Program-made: the position numbers and the translations under genes
Shown here: one piece after another, positions 51,001 through 63,545 of the stretch
Layout: every line of letters starts with the position of its first letter
Position numbering within the stretch: position 1 is the first letter of the stretch
Source of the DNA: Hydractinia symbiolongicarpus
Taxonomy: Eukaryota > Cnidaria > Hydrozoa > Anthoathecata > Hydractiniidae
Direction of reading: 5' to 3'
DNA length: 64,000 nucleotides
NCBI RefSeq assembly: GCF_029227915.1
Contig: NC_079889.1
Coordinates: 1,984,001-2,048,000 of the forward strand
The notes under the pieces: generated by a model
What the model saw: the letters and a program-made list of their open reading frames with translations, nothing else
What the model was told of the DNA's origin: nothing
Databases searched by the model: none

Positions 51001-54000
51001 ATTCTATAATTTCTCTTGATCACTGATTCACATTTCGCATAACAAGGGCAGTGGCAAACAAATGCCTATTTTTCTCCTTTTATGGACAGATCATTATTGC
51101 AATTTTTGATATAAAAATATTTTCAAATTAAAAATGGATTTCTCCCCAGGATCTACAGTTAGAAAAAAAAAGTACACTATTCCATGTGTGTACCTTAAAT
51201 ATGTTAAAAATATTTCGGACAAAGTGGGATTCGAATCCACGCACTTTAGACTTCCTGGTTTGAAGTGACAGTGTAAATGATATCACTCCGGCAAAGATTA
51301 AACTAGCTTTACAATTTATTAATATATCACAGCTTTATACCTTGCAGCATCCACCACATCTTCATTATTTGTGCAAACATTTTCAGTGATATATCTTTTT
51401 GAACAATTTATATTGCTGTAATCAGGTCGACAAGAAGTCACAAAGTGCGGTCGAAGACCTCCCATCAATGGTTTACTTAGGTTTAATATAACGTCGACCA
51501 TAACAGCGCCATAGAGAGTGGAGACAACTTTGAAAAGTAACCTTCATTAAAAAAAACGAATTCAAGTGAGAGATTATTAGCAAAAAATAAAAACGATTAT
51601 AAACTGACAAAAAAACTGTTTTTAACTCAGCATTTACCTAATTAACCATCTTTTTAACTTTAATGCACAGATTGTTACCAGGACTTCTTTTTCTTTGCTA
51701 TCAAATGGTCGAGAGATAAAATTAATCACATCACTGATGATAACCTAAATGAAAGTCAAAATAGATAGTGATGATAACCTAAATGAAAGTGAAGATAGAC
51801 ATCTGCTTCTGTTTGTTGTGTCAAATTTTTGTTTAATATTGAGCATATATAGAATTGATGAAAAATGGAGAGTCTAGAATATTTTAGTTTCATGAATTAG
51901 CTATCACTTGGTATGAGAACTGTAATATGGTTGTATTTCGTTCATGCGTTAGGGCGAAATAATCGGAGATAGCTAAGTTGCTAAAAATCATAAACCAACC
52001 TGGATTAAAATTAGTTTATTTCTGCAAAACCGACATCTCCCAATTTTTATCTTTAGTAATTAAAGAATACGTTTTACGGTTCCATTATTTAAATTTAAGA
52101 ACATTAACCATTAGTTAAAATTTTCTAAGGGATTTTTTCACATATATTTATGTGTGTATAATCTTTTGCATGGTTTGTTGGAGATAACTTTTGTTAAAAA
52201 ATACTAGAAGAATCTGCACGTAGAGAAGAGGCGAACTACCACGACACCGCTGCGGGATAAAAGTTGTGATGACTGTGTTGACTAAGAATATTTCATAGGG
52301 TTATAAAAATTTGATGTTTTTCACATAAAAATGGTAAATTTTCACGTAAAACTTTGCAGAACAACATCACACCAGACCCAAAATATAAAACAGTCTGTTA
52401 AAAATACCAGTTTTGTTAACATCTTTGTGAGTGCTGATTTTTTCGATAATAATGTTTTTTACCCATGCCAAACGGGCGGCTAAATAAAAAATGGAATGAA
52501 ATGTATTTCTCCTTGTTGTAAAGGCTGAAATAAGGCTGAAATACACTATCATTTTTCAATGATCATTTTCTAATGATACATTCCAATGACATTAAAAATG
52601 ACAAATATTGGCGCGAATACACTATCATGTTTTTCTTCGCAACATGGACTCTGAAGACGAAATAGCAGCTGCTGTTGTTGTGCATATTTTATCAAAAAAG
52701 AGAGCCAAACGTAGGAAAAGAAAGCAAAGAAGTGTATGGGTGAAATAGGTGAAATGAACTTGGCATCTACAATACTCTCGTGTATGAACTGCGTGTAGAG
52801 GAAATTGCAGAGTATACGCGATTTTTAAGAATGCCGCCGAAGATTTTTAATGAGCTCCTAAATCTCATAGAAGTTGACATTGAGAAAAAAACAACGCATT
52901 TGCGAGACCCAATTCCTGCTAAAGTCAAAGTAGCTGCAACTTTGAAGTTTTTATCATGTGGGATAAATTACGCCGAATTACAGTATTTATTTCGCGTTCA
53001 CAAAAGTACTTTGTCACAGTTCATCGCTGAAGTTTGTAAAGCTATTTACATGCGATTAAAAAAAAATACCTCAAGGTAATTATATATTTCGTTCAGTAAT
53101 TTATCAAACGTACTAAACTAGCAGTCACACATTATTATTTCTGCACTTTGTGAGCCCTCACTTTCTGGATTGAGATCTGAGAAATTTTCTCGACCCTGAT
53201 AAGTGTTTTGATATATGTTCACTGGGTGTCGGTACATATTCTGTAAAACAGGAAAAAGGTGGGTAATTTTGTGTGGCATGTGTTTAAGAGTTTCTTGGGA
53301 TCGGAGATTGAATGGGCGGTGTTCTGAAAGAGGGTACGGCGAGTAATCTCATCTGAACAACTACAGAAATGATGCGAAAGACATCAGGGATAAATTTTGT
53401 GCGTACTTAAACTCGACCGGTGCTGTTCTATGGCAAGAAATATTAGTCTGAAATTTATACCCACCATCGAAGAAGTTGTTTTTCTTGGGACGATGGAGTC
53501 ACGTAGGAATAGCAAGGACTGAAAGTATGGCCATTTACTTTCGTAAACATCATCTCGTCCCACAAACTGGGCTGGCTTCTCCAAATCCAATAAAATTTAT
53601 TTCGGCCTATACACTATTATTTTTCAATGATCATTTTCCAATTAACATTGAAAAGTGACAGTCTATACAGAAATATGTCATTTTTTACACTCTCATTTTC
53701 AAGGATCCTTAAAAATTAAAAGTTGAACATGTTCAACTTCTAATTTTTTAATGACATTTTTTCTTCTATTGTTTTAAATCGAATCCATTGTTTTCGCACA
53801 CGTGTTTGTTGCACGCGATGTAGTTTAGGCGTAAACATAGTTAAAAACAAAGATTTGAAGTAATTCACCCGAGAATGAAGACGCAAGAAGCGACTGAAAA
53901 TTTTTTTGAGATTTGGAGAAGCCAGCCCAGTTTGTGGGATGTTAAATCCCCGTTTTATAAGGACAGAATCGAGAAGGCAAAAAGTTATGAGATATTCAAA

Positions 54001-56705
54001 GGCAGACTAGGAATGGAAGGTTTGTGTTATTTCGAATGGTTTGGATGAGAAAAGAAAAACATGCATATTTTTATGATCTGTTTTTCTTTTTAGAGAAATT
54101 AGTGAGGAGTAAAATGAATACACTACGGAGTTAATTCAGCGCAGAATTGAAGAAAGTAAACAACAGCAACAAAAGTGGAGCAGGACGAGATGATGTTTAC
54201 GAAGGTTAATGGCCATACTTTCAGTCCTTGCTATTCCTACGTGACTCCATTGTCCCAAGAAAAACAACTTCTTCGATGGTGGGTATAAATTTCAGACAAA
54301 TATTTCTTGCCATGGAACAGCACCAGTGGAGTTAAAGTACGCACAAAATATATCCCTGATATCTTTCGCATCATTTCTGTAGTTGTTCAGATGAGATTAC
54401 TCGCCGTACCCTCTTTCGGAACACCGCTCATTCAATCTCCGATCCCAAGGAACTCTTCAACACATGCCACACAAAATTACCCACCCTTTTCCTGTTTTAC
54501 AGAATATGTACCGACACCCAGTGAACATATATCAAAACACTTATCAGAGTCGAGAAAGTTTCTCAGATCTCAATCCAGAAAGTGAGGGCTCACAAAGTGC
54601 AGAAATAATAATGTGTGACTGCTAGTTTAGTACCTTTGATAAATTACTGAACGAAATATATATTTGCCTCGAGGTATTTTTCTTTTAATCGCATGTAAAT
54701 AGCATTACAAACTTCAGCGATGAACTGTGACAAAGTACTTTTGTGAACGCGAAATAAATACTGTAATTCGGCGTAATTTATCCCACATGATAAAAACTTC
54801 AAAGTTGCGGCTACTTTGACTTTAGCAGGAATTGGGTCTCGCAAATTCGTTGTTTTTTTTCTGAATGTCAACTTCTATGAGATTTAGGAGCTCATCAAAA
54901 ATATTCGGCGGCATTCTTAAAAATCGCGTATACTCTGCAATTTCCTCTACACGCAGTTCGTACACGAGAGTATTGTAGATGCCAAGTTCATTTCGCCTAT
55001 TTAACCCATACATTTCTTTGCTTTTTTTCCTATGTTTAGCTCTCTTTTTTGATAACATATACACAACAACAGCAGCTGCTATTTCTTCTTCAGAGTCCTT
55101 GTTTCAAAGAAAACATGCTCAAGTTTCATGTTTTTAATGATATTGTATTTGCGCCAAAATTTGTCATTTTTAATGTCATTGGAATGTATCATTGGAAAAT
55201 GATCATTGAAAAATGATAGTGTATTTCAGCCTTTATACTACTAAACGTAATGAACAAATTATTGTTTTAGTTTGTGAGTACAGATAAAGAAAGTAAAGAT
55301 TCGTAAAAAAAAGATGAAGCCACGATATTACCCGTTCGATTTGTTGGTGAATATTTCCGGTCTGTATATTTGTTCAAATTTGGTGCCATCTTATCATAAC
55401 AAACTTCATCGTTTGAAGCTCGTAGAATTTTGTGAAAAAGAGACTCAAAACATGAAAAAAATATTGTTGTTGGTCATGAGAGATATTCCTTAAGTTCAGA
55501 GAAATTTAAACGAAGGTTATAAAATAATGTTGTTATTATAGTACGTAAAATATTCTTAGTTATCTTAAGTGAAAGATCTTATTTTTAATGTTTACTGCTA
55601 AGTACATCCAAAACCTACTTATTTTCATCCTGTACAGCCATAAAGAATTTGTAACAATGCTGTTAGGAAGACCTACAGATACTTAGTTATGTAATATAGT
55701 TATGTATTTGTTATTATAGTAGTTACCTTAGTAGATTTTAAGATTTAGGAATCTATAACAATTTTTCTCTAGCTTAAAATTTAGGTAGTTACGGGAAATT
55801 AAAACAAAAAAAGCTGTCTTCAAATGTGTGCTATGAAACCCGTCATTTTAAGTCATGTTCATCAAATGGAATTTTTATCGAAACCTGTTTAATTTATAAT
55901 TGTTCTTTATCGTCTTTCCGTGCGGAACTATGGATAGCACATACCAATATGAGCCAATAATAAAGCTTCGTCAAAATGTATTTAATTTATACACGCGACG
56001 GAAAATGAATGAAAACTAAAAAAATAATAAAATCTCTCTTATTCTGCTTTTTAGTAAATATATTGTTGCTGGATATGGAGGAGGAATGCATTTGAAGGTT
56101 TGGTTTTTCTGTCGCTTTATGAAGTTTTTTGTGGGTTTGGTGCCCTGTTAAATTACCTTTCTAACCAAAATACACAAAATATAGATATTTTTGATAAATG
56201 GGTAATAACTTTCGGACTTTTTATCTGGCTTGCGCCTTTGTAGGTTCATAGATTAATAAACTGATTTTAAATTATGAATGTTTCTCAAAGTTTCTACTAT
56301 AATATTTTGCATGTCTCCGCACAAAATGGTACCACAGTAGCGTTAGGTGTCTTTGCGCTAATATTTAGCTCTGCCACGGACACACGAATCGCCATATTTA
56401 AAAAGAACCCATGTAAATTATCCACAAGCTCTATATATTTAAGAGAATAAGATTTTTAAGTGGATCAAAGAGGTTTCTGCGCACTTTAAAAATATATTAA
56501 CATGTAACAAACTCACAGTGAAAACCACCAACATACAACAGCCAACACGTAGTAGTGTGTAATCGACGGTGTCAGGAAAGATTGGTCTTGTAATACTTTC
56601 ATCATCGCATAAAAAACCTTTTTTAACTGGCTTTGTGAAATATATGAAGCAAATATCAACGATAGTTAAAATAGCGAAGGATAGGGAATTTAATAAAAAT
56701 ACCAT
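48008..56705 (-). CDS. PLPP: Phospholipid phosphatase (PAP2/LPP type), complete, five exons
   Basis: Integral membrane lipid phosphate phosphatase that dephosphorylates phosphatidate, lysophosphatidate and related lipids on the extracytoplasmic side. Exons 56705-56517, 51744-51638, 51541-51341, 50783-50552 and 48151-48008 join with perfect phase to 290 residues, the usual LPP length. The three catalytic motifs are intact: K122-x6-R129-P130 (KPLMGGLRP), PSGHS at 170-174 and S217-R218-x5-H224-x3-D228 (SRISDYAHHWYD). His173 is the expected nucleophile and His224 the proton acceptor partner. Hydrophobic segments fit six membrane passes, the first being exon 1 residues 3-24. The family motif FLCDDESITRP is present where vertebrate PLPPs read FCNDESI. 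The C-terminus is short and charged. Intron 1 is 4.8 kb and carries two Harbinger elements. Which vertebrate paralogue is closest cannot be decided. Confidence 0.95.
48372..48665 (+). repeat. Composite dispersed repeat, copy 2
   Basis: 48372-48460 resembles 44205-44290 (CACAATCTGCATTATTC, then TTTATA and CCGC blocks). 48466-48665 resembles 46395-46620. The adjacency suggests one larger element present in pieces at the earlier loci. It lies in the last intron of the PLPP gene. Confidence 0.6.
49605..49690 (+). other. tRNA-like / SINE-head sequence
   Basis: TGTGTTCGAATCCCAT has a box B core and a T-arm-like stem. A convincing box A and cloverleaf are not visible, so this is more likely tRNA-derived repeat than a tRNA gene. 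Confidence 0.35.
51215..51300 (-). other. tRNA-derived sequence in PLPP intron
   Basis: On the minus strand GTGGATTCGAATCCCAC makes a T-arm with a box B consensus. It is preceded by an ACTTC/GAAGT anticodon-like stem whose loop lacks U33. The D-arm is poor. Probably a degenerate SINE head. Confidence 0.4.
52532..53601 (+). mobile_element. PIF/Harbinger element 1, internally deleted and right-truncated
   Basis: Left terminus AAGGCTGAAATACACTATC. The transposase 5' part is on the plus strand (52646-53080: KKRAKRRKRK, EYTRFLRMPPKIFNELLN, LFRVHKSTLSQFIAEV). Only the transposase C-terminal end follows (RNDAKDIRDKFCAYLNSTGAV near 53350-53415), so the DDE core is deleted. A MADF gene fragment lies on the minus strand (53590-53430). 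Stops replace two codons after WVK. The right end is replaced by element 2. Confidence 0.8.
53602..55233 (-). mobile_element. PIF/Harbinger element 2, inverted relative to element 1
   Basis: Termini GGCCTATACACTATTATTTTTC (53604) and the inverted GATAGTGTATTTCAGCCTT (55233). The MADF gene is on the plus strand and the transposase N-terminal part on the minus strand (55064-54644), with one frame change near 54850. Its right half is a ~1-kb inverted repeat of element 1, including the same DDE-core deletion, so both descend from one deletion derivative. Together they could form a large foldback. Confidence 0.8.
53876..54290 (+). pseudogene. Harbinger MADF/Myb-like accessory gene fragment
   Basis: The ATG at 53876 opens a MADF-type domain (ENFFEIWRSQPSLWDVKSP, then YKDRIEKAKSYEIFKG). 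A second piece near 54165-54290 reads SGAGRDDVYEG, stop, WPYFQSLLFLRDSIVPRKT, the conserved C-terminal block of such proteins. In autonomous Harbingers this protein helps the transposase bind DNA and enter the nucleus. Broken by a stop codon. Confidence 0.65.
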
Positions 56706-57177
56706 TATTATAATTGATCAAGCAACTGTATGTGTAATTGTCGGATGAAAGAAAAATTGCAATAACAATTACCTTGTTGTTTCGCATCATAGCAACTAAT
56801 ATGTCAAAACAGCTGTCATGTACGAGAACCAGATAGTAGTAATCTTATAAAAGAACTGTGTAGGAAAATGGTAAGTCATTGAAACAATTGTTATTTGATT
56901 ATTTATACTTACTGGTTGTATCTTCTCTCCATTCGTATTTTGCTTACGCTATCCTACTTGCGTTATATTCTTGCGTGATTCAATTCTAGCAAACTGTTCT
57001 TTATTTTGATTGTCAAATTCCTTCTATCCCAAAGAATCCTATCCTGTTTTTCTTACTTCGCTAGTATATTTGTACCCCGGAGTGTTGAAAAAAATCACCG
57101 TAATCAACATGGTAGATTCATAAAATTTAATGACCCCTGTTTTTCTCACAATGAATTTCATAAAAGCCTCCATGCAA

Positions 57178-57217
57178 AGCGTGAAGATAAATTATTAAAG
57201 CGTGAAGATAAATTATG
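57178..57217. repeat. 20-bp direct duplication
   Basis: AAGCGTGAAGATAAATTATK occurs twice in immediate tandem, in the 734-bp divergent region between the PLPP and MFS start codons. Confidence 0.9.
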
Positions 57218-57439
57218 AGAGTAAATTGGAATTCGTTATTAACATGAACATTTTTGTAAAAATAGCACTTTTTTGCCTCCGTCGTAATTCTTGAAACATC
57301 AATATTTTGAGCATCATAATTCTTAGCCAAGTTCACAGTTACGTGAACTAAAGTGAGAAATTCTGCAGTAGCTGAGTAGCGAAAGAGAAGTTACTTGTTG
57401 ACAATATGTCTTGTCTTACAGATTTGACACTTGTGGAAA

Positions 57440-60400
57440 ATGAACCTAAAGCAAAAACTTAAGAATTTGGTTTATGGCGACAAAATCACACCATTGCCGA
57501 CTGGAACTGCACTTGTTTTATTTATCACACTGGTAACTTATTTTTAGTGTTTTAGGCAACTCGAACTCGAAGAAAATAATCTTTGGCATATTTTATGATA
57601 AGTCGCCAATTAACTCAACCAGAGGGCCTGTTATAAATGATAACATAATGGTTGTTAATAAACGGATACTGACCGGCTTTGATGCTGTCCTGTGAAATAC
57701 AAAGCCCCATTTCAAAACTACAGACAGAGCTTACAAGGTCTGTGCCCTCATCAAGGACTTTGTTTTGTACGGACCAACATCAAAACCAGTCAGTATCCGT
57801 TTTATTGCCTGACTGTATCTTATCTGAAAACAAACTTTTCTTTGTGAACAAAAAACAACAAATATATTTCTTAACTTTAAAAACGCATGCATGTTCGATT
57901 TTTATACTTTTGGAATTTAAGATCGTTTGATTTTAAACTTCTGTAAGTTTACAAAACAAATTCGAATCATCACGAAAAGATGGTTTTCGGTGAGCTACTT
58001 TTATGTCTTTCGTGTGCTATGGAAACATTTTTATTTGTTTACGTTTTTATGTTACCATTTTAATAATAGCTTCCCAAACCGGTTAGTATGCCTCCATATG
58101 AAGCCCTGTTTTAATAAGTCGTAAACCAATCAAGTCATCAGATTTTTTCATACTACCTAGCTTTTGTATCAGTCAGGTTATTATTGATTTTAACTTTTAG
58201 CTTCTTGGATCAATGATTGTAACAATGGTCTTTTCGTTTCTACCTGAATTAGTCAAGGTAAATTATTACTACGTAGTTCTGTCATGCAATAATATTCTTG
58301 CGTTTATTTTTTCGTTTGTTTTTCTTTAGTCATTTGGTGTATCTGACGTGGGGACAGGTGATTTTCATTCGTTAGTGTATCAATAGCCGCTGTAATCCCT
58401 GTTTTTAAAGAGCATTTGTGTAATACACGTGTTGGACTTCAATAATAAATTCAAGTATAATTCTCTTATCGCATAGTAATAAAGTCGGTTGATTAAAATG
58501 CATTTATTTCAATGTCCCATACAACAGGAATATTCTAATATAAAAAAAAAAGATAAGCAACAAAAAGTCACAATATCTTCCCAAGTGCTGCCAAGATAAT
58601 GGATCGAGTAGGACTTAAACCCACGAGCTCTGGCTTGTCGGGTGATTGGTCTACCGACTGCGTTATTGATCCGAAGCTATCTAGCACATGTAGTAGACGA
58701 GGCGAGGATACTACCTCCTTACAACATACGAAGAGAGCAACGCGTATGTCATCCTTGCGTCATACCTTTTTACTTCAATGTACCAACAAGATATTATCGA
58801 ATGATGCATAACCGGAGCTTAAGTACCAAGTTTACTTATACCCACATATCCACCGTTCTTCTTATAACAACTAAAGGAATAGTGAATATTAAATTCTTTC
58901 ATAATGGATTTTCTTCCCTCAGATTAAACTAGTACTTTCTTTAATCGCAAAATTCATAGGGTTTTTATTTAAGTTCTTAACAGTAATATGTAACACTAGG
59001 CGGTGCCCAGTGGATAAATCCACGGATTTGTCCGTCTTTTATTTACCGCATTTCTTTGCCTCGCTACTGCGATTACCATTTTGCGTGAGAAAAGACGTAT
59101 ACAGGTATTACTAGTCGTTAGCCCGTGGAAAATCCACGGGTTTGCCCGTCCTTTTTATACCGCATTGCGTGCTTCTCGCTATTGCGCAGCTAAGCTACCA
59201 TTTTGCGTGACAGACAGACGTATACGGGTATTAAAATATTGATAATATAGAAGAAAACACTAACCTCTTCTTTAGGTTATTATGCCGGCTTAATTGGCTC
59301 AGCTTTATTCGCCGGTCGTGCATTCTCAAGGTGAGATTTGTTTTAATAATGTTTAATAATGTTTAATTTGTTTAATAATGACATTGCTTTAAAAATTTGA
59401 AGTTTTATATTAAAACGTTTGAATAAAACGGTTAAATAATAATGCAAACTTATGAAGTGACATGTCAATATGAATAGTGATTGTCAACATAGACACGAAA
59501 TCAATGTGTTTAGCTCTAATTCCATATAGCTATGACCAACATACTGGCTCATTACACCACCTAATCTCTCCATAAAATGGCACAACAGATATGGATATGA
59601 TAATGTTATGTTAAAAGCAACATAAAAGAACGCTGTACATACACAAATATATGAGGTAGCTCATCTGATAAGCATTTGGCGGTGAACTTTATATCTGAAA
59701 TAACAACACAGAAGAGTGATTGAATAATACAAATATTATCATGTCACGAACAAGTAACTTTTTTAGGCTATTTTCCCACAGCTACAGCTGTCATCGATGG
59801 GAATTAATGAACAGAAAAGTGGTAACATTTTTAAAGTCAAAGAACAGTAATTAAAGGTTGATAAATGGGGAGGAGGTCTAGAAATTGTGTTTATTAAGGT
59901 TCTTTACTAAGATAAATTGAGACAACATATCCATGTTGTCAGTTAATCTACATTCTTGTAAATTTTTGTTAAAATGATACTTGTGTTATCAGCAATATAC
60001 TTTTTACATTAAAACTTGACAACGTTAAGTGTAGCTTTTCTTTTTGAGTAAGACTTCACCAAGTTATCAAATACTGTTTTGCAGGAACTCGCATTTTTGG
60101 CAAACATTTGGTATCATAATCGCGTGCCACTTGCTGCAACAAACACGATAAACAGGTACTAGCCTACCTGCCGACATGCTATCCTGCTGCGCGCTTTGCC
60201 TTGTTCTACCTACTTTTTTACATGTTTGTACGGTGGAAAAAGTATAAGGCCTGTGAAAAATATCATTATTGCCACCATTTTTCAACGTGATCTCAGAATA
60301 TTTTGTTTCTTCTTGCTGTAACAGTAATAAGAGCTTTTAGGACAACATCCCTTGGCGAAGAACAAAGAATTTTCTAGTAGGCAAATTGGTAATGCACCTC

Positions 60401-63400
60401 GGTACTTTTTTTCACAAATCCTGCACGTGAAAATCCATTAAAGACAGTAGGGCGAGACGCTTTTTTGTTTATTCATTTCTGTGGATTAATTAACACTACT
60501 AAAAGGAACTGAAAATAGTCTTCAATTGCACATATGGGCAAAACAAAGACTTCTTATTATAACTATAAAAATGTGACACACTTTCCTTGCCAAAAAAATA
60601 TTAATTAAAAACCTCAAAAGTTGTTCAATATCAAGTTTAAAACAAACGGTCCCGCATTAAATTCTCATCCAAAAGGTATGAGAATTCCAGGGGTGGCACA
60701 CCGCAAGACATGGTGCACCAAATGCTTACCAGTACTGCAATCTTTTTGGGTAACTGATTAAGTCTATCTGTTATGTATTTAGCCTATTCTGGGGTTATTT
60801 GGCCGATGTAAAAGGCAAAAAATTTGCAACCATCCTGTCTGCCACAGCATTATCAATCACCACATTGGCATTTGGATTTAGCACAAGATTTACTTGGGCT
60901 TTAGTGACGCGATTTCTACAAGGCATTTTCATGGGTAATTACTTTCTCTTTTCTTGTTAGTAACTGATCTATATCTAGTATATCTACCTTACTGTGTCAT
61001 TGCTAACGAAAGTAAAAGTTAATATAATTGCTTAAAATATAAAGGCGTCCACTTTCATGGATTTTTGAGACCTACCTCAAACTTTCATATATATTTTTTT
61101 GTGAGTATATATTATGATATCAACCGAAACATTGGACTGTTTTATATGAAAACATTTTTGTTTCTTCAGGAGTAAATGTGATTACAAAGGCTATGATGGC
61201 AGACGTTTGTGATGACACTAACCATGTAAATTGTTTTCCTGCAAAATTACCTTTAACTCGAAGTATGCGCAAAGTGACGGCGTACATTTTATTCAGGCAC
61301 AACTTTCTTTCTAAATGTTGACTCATGTTTTTGTTAAATCTCCACCAATTGTTTTCTCAAAGGGTATTTTCTTTAAAATAAAAGACACAAATATATGAGA
61401 TAGCGTAAAAAAGTTAGTATATTTGGTACATCTTAGTTGCTTTAACACTTTTTCATGAACATCTTTTTTTAGGCTTTAAGGGATGACGTTACTAATGAGT
61501 TCTTACTCCGCTGGACTTGTCCTTGGACCAAGCATTGGAGGTATCAAGTCAATATATAATGTTGCAAAAACTAGTTTTACTGTAAAATACAAAGCCAGAG
61601 ACTAAAAGTACAGACCAAGCTTGATCTTTTATCCTAATAATATTAAATTCGATCGTGTATTTTCTTCTTCTTTTTTCGTGACCTATAATTAAATCTCTCA
61701 TTTCCTTACTGGTCTTTGGACCAAATGCATTCAAGTAATAAAACCAGCCGGTTTCGACTGCAAACGCAAAGTACTTGTCAGCTCAGTCTTTCCTTTTGAC
61801 CTTGATCTTTGTTATGCAATACACTTTTAAGATAACTTTTATGTTCGGAATGAAACAGCTTGTCCATAATAATTTAATTCTTATTTACAGCTTTTTTGGC
61901 GTTCCCTGCAGTACACTATCCGCAAGTATTTACAAAAGGTATATTATTTTATTTCAATACCAAGTGGAAGGGTTTGTAGTGCAGAAGACTATGATCTTTC
62001 CTACAAAATAAAACACTAATCAAAAAATATATGGGGTCATACTTCTAGCAGTTATGCCTTTGGAGAGGCTGTGTTTCTCAGTACACATCTTTAAATGGGT
62101 GGATTTGTAGAATAACTGTCGTTGATAGGCTAACAAGGCCTATTTTCTTTTACCATTTGCCAAAAGAAGTGCATACAGAAGTTTTTTCTCCACTTATTTG
62201 AACCTGAGAGCTGATTGTTTTTAGATTCGCTGTTTGATCGTTATGGTGTTCTTCTTCCTCAACTTGCCTTGGTGGTTTCTTTCGCTGTGTTAATTCCTTT
62301 TGCTGTTTACATTCTACCTGATGATAAAAGGTAAAGCGAAATAACATTTAGTGTTACAACTATATCACACATTTGCTATTGTAAAACACACATTCGTTTT
62401 GTGAACCATTCTTATTGACAAAAACCATGTCCTCGTTGCATACACTATAACCAATATCTCTTGTTGGTTTGTGTGTTTTTCTTGCTTGCTTGATCGCGCT
62501 CCCCCTTGTTTCTTTGTTTGTTTGCTTATGCAAAGCTTTTATCCTGATTTTTCGTTACTACGTATAGCAGTATAAATCATTTTGTAACACGGTTGAAAAC
62601 TAGTGTCTACACGTTGTATTATTATCAACATGCGTACAGTGAAGATATGATTTTGACTTAGGCGGAAGAAAGAAGTTCTAACTAATACGGAGGAACAATC
62701 TCAAACTGATCTGTTGCTTCAAAAGAGTTCAGGTATAGGTTTTAAGAAATTTGGGCATTACCTGTCTGAAATTTACCCATAACCTGAGAACTGTTTCTGT
62801 CAATCTAAATATTAATTAAGTGTAATAATAAAATGACACCAACTTTAGTTAATTTTAACACTTGATTATATTAAATACATTGCAGACACGACGAAGCCTT
62901 ACAGTAATTCAAGATCAAAGATCCTAAAATTAACGCGGTATGTTTTATGTTGTGTTTTTTTTGACAGACCTTGGAAAGTACACATAACTCTTGCCACATA
63001 GTTTTTTAGTAAAAGCAAGGTATACTATATTATTGTGAAAAGTGGACGTGTTTTAACCGTCTTTCTAAATTGCAAATGACATTATTTTAAAGATACGACA
63101 GATTAAACATGAACTTATATTATTGCAGCAACACTAAATGCCGTTGAAGTGCATTGGAAGGATTCACAGCTAGTCCTAAACAAACATTTTTTAGGCAAAA
63201 TTAAATAATTTAGAAAAACATGTTTTAATTGTTTATTGGAATTTCTTGCATCTAGTAACAAATCTTGTCTTATGACCTGGCTTTTGTGTGGAACCTATCG
63301 TCCAATTGCGATCGCTTATGACGAGCTATTTTCTGTGTTCGCAGCCACATCTAAAAAATACGGTAGAACGAGATTCCTATCATTATTATGACAGCAGGAA

Positions 63401-63545
63401 ACGAAACAAAGTTTTCTTGAGAATAACCCCTTTTATCTTTCTTTCTTGCTTAGGTGGATTTGAGTTTAGCACTGCAAACATTGGCGTAGCGCTACTTTTA
63501 GTAGCAATCATCAGTACCTTCGTTGAAATACCTACAGCTACATGG
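57440..63545 (+). CDS. ZIFL-type major facilitator superfamily transporter, 5' part
   Basis: Multi-pass carrier related to plant ZINC INDUCED FACILITATOR-LIKE proteins; animal members are poorly characterised. Exons: 57440-57532, 58201-58257, 58330-58357, 59276-59330, 60783-60934, 61170-61225, 61473-61540, 61891-61938, 62225-62330, 62662-62732, 62886-62937, 63256-63362 and 63454-63545. The window ends at the acceptor of the next exon. All junctions keep phase except within 61473-61540. MFS motif A is at residues 82-91 (GYLADVKGKK), and motif C-like GLVLGPSIGG and FLAFPAVHYPQVF lie in exons 7-8, matching ZIFL blocks in order. The central loop (exons 10-11) is hydrophilic. Exon 7 is 68 nt where 67 would keep the frame: an extra A in CTTTAAGGGATG. 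This is either a sequence error or a disabling lesion. An in-frame upstream TGA supports the start. Confidence 0.9.
57659..57803. mobile_element. Small MITE (~145 bp)
   Basis: AAACGGATACTGACCGGCTTTGATG is inverted, with few mismatches, at the far end (CATCAAAACCAGTCAGTATCCGTTT). The arms cover about 45 bp each and leave a small loop. It lies in intron 1 of the MFS gene. Confidence 0.75.
58598..58690 (-). other. tRNA-derived sequence in MFS intron
   Basis: On the minus strand CGCAGTCGGTAGACC resembles a D-arm with box A, and GTGGGTTTAAGTCCTAC a T-arm with box B, at roughly tRNA spacing. The anticodon stem does not pair well, so it is probably a SINE head or tRNA pseudogene. Confidence 0.45.
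58996..59251 (-). mobile_element. Two short tandem Helitron-like elements
   Basis: On the minus strand an element starts TCTATATTATC at 59251, passes ATACCCGTATACGTCTGTC, and ends with a CCGTGGATTTTCCACGG hairpin and CTAACGACTAG at 59111. A second, 5'-truncated copy continues directly to another CTAG at 58996. The ends match those of 38591-39917, so it is the same family. The pair ends 24 bp before MFS exon 4. Confidence 0.55.
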
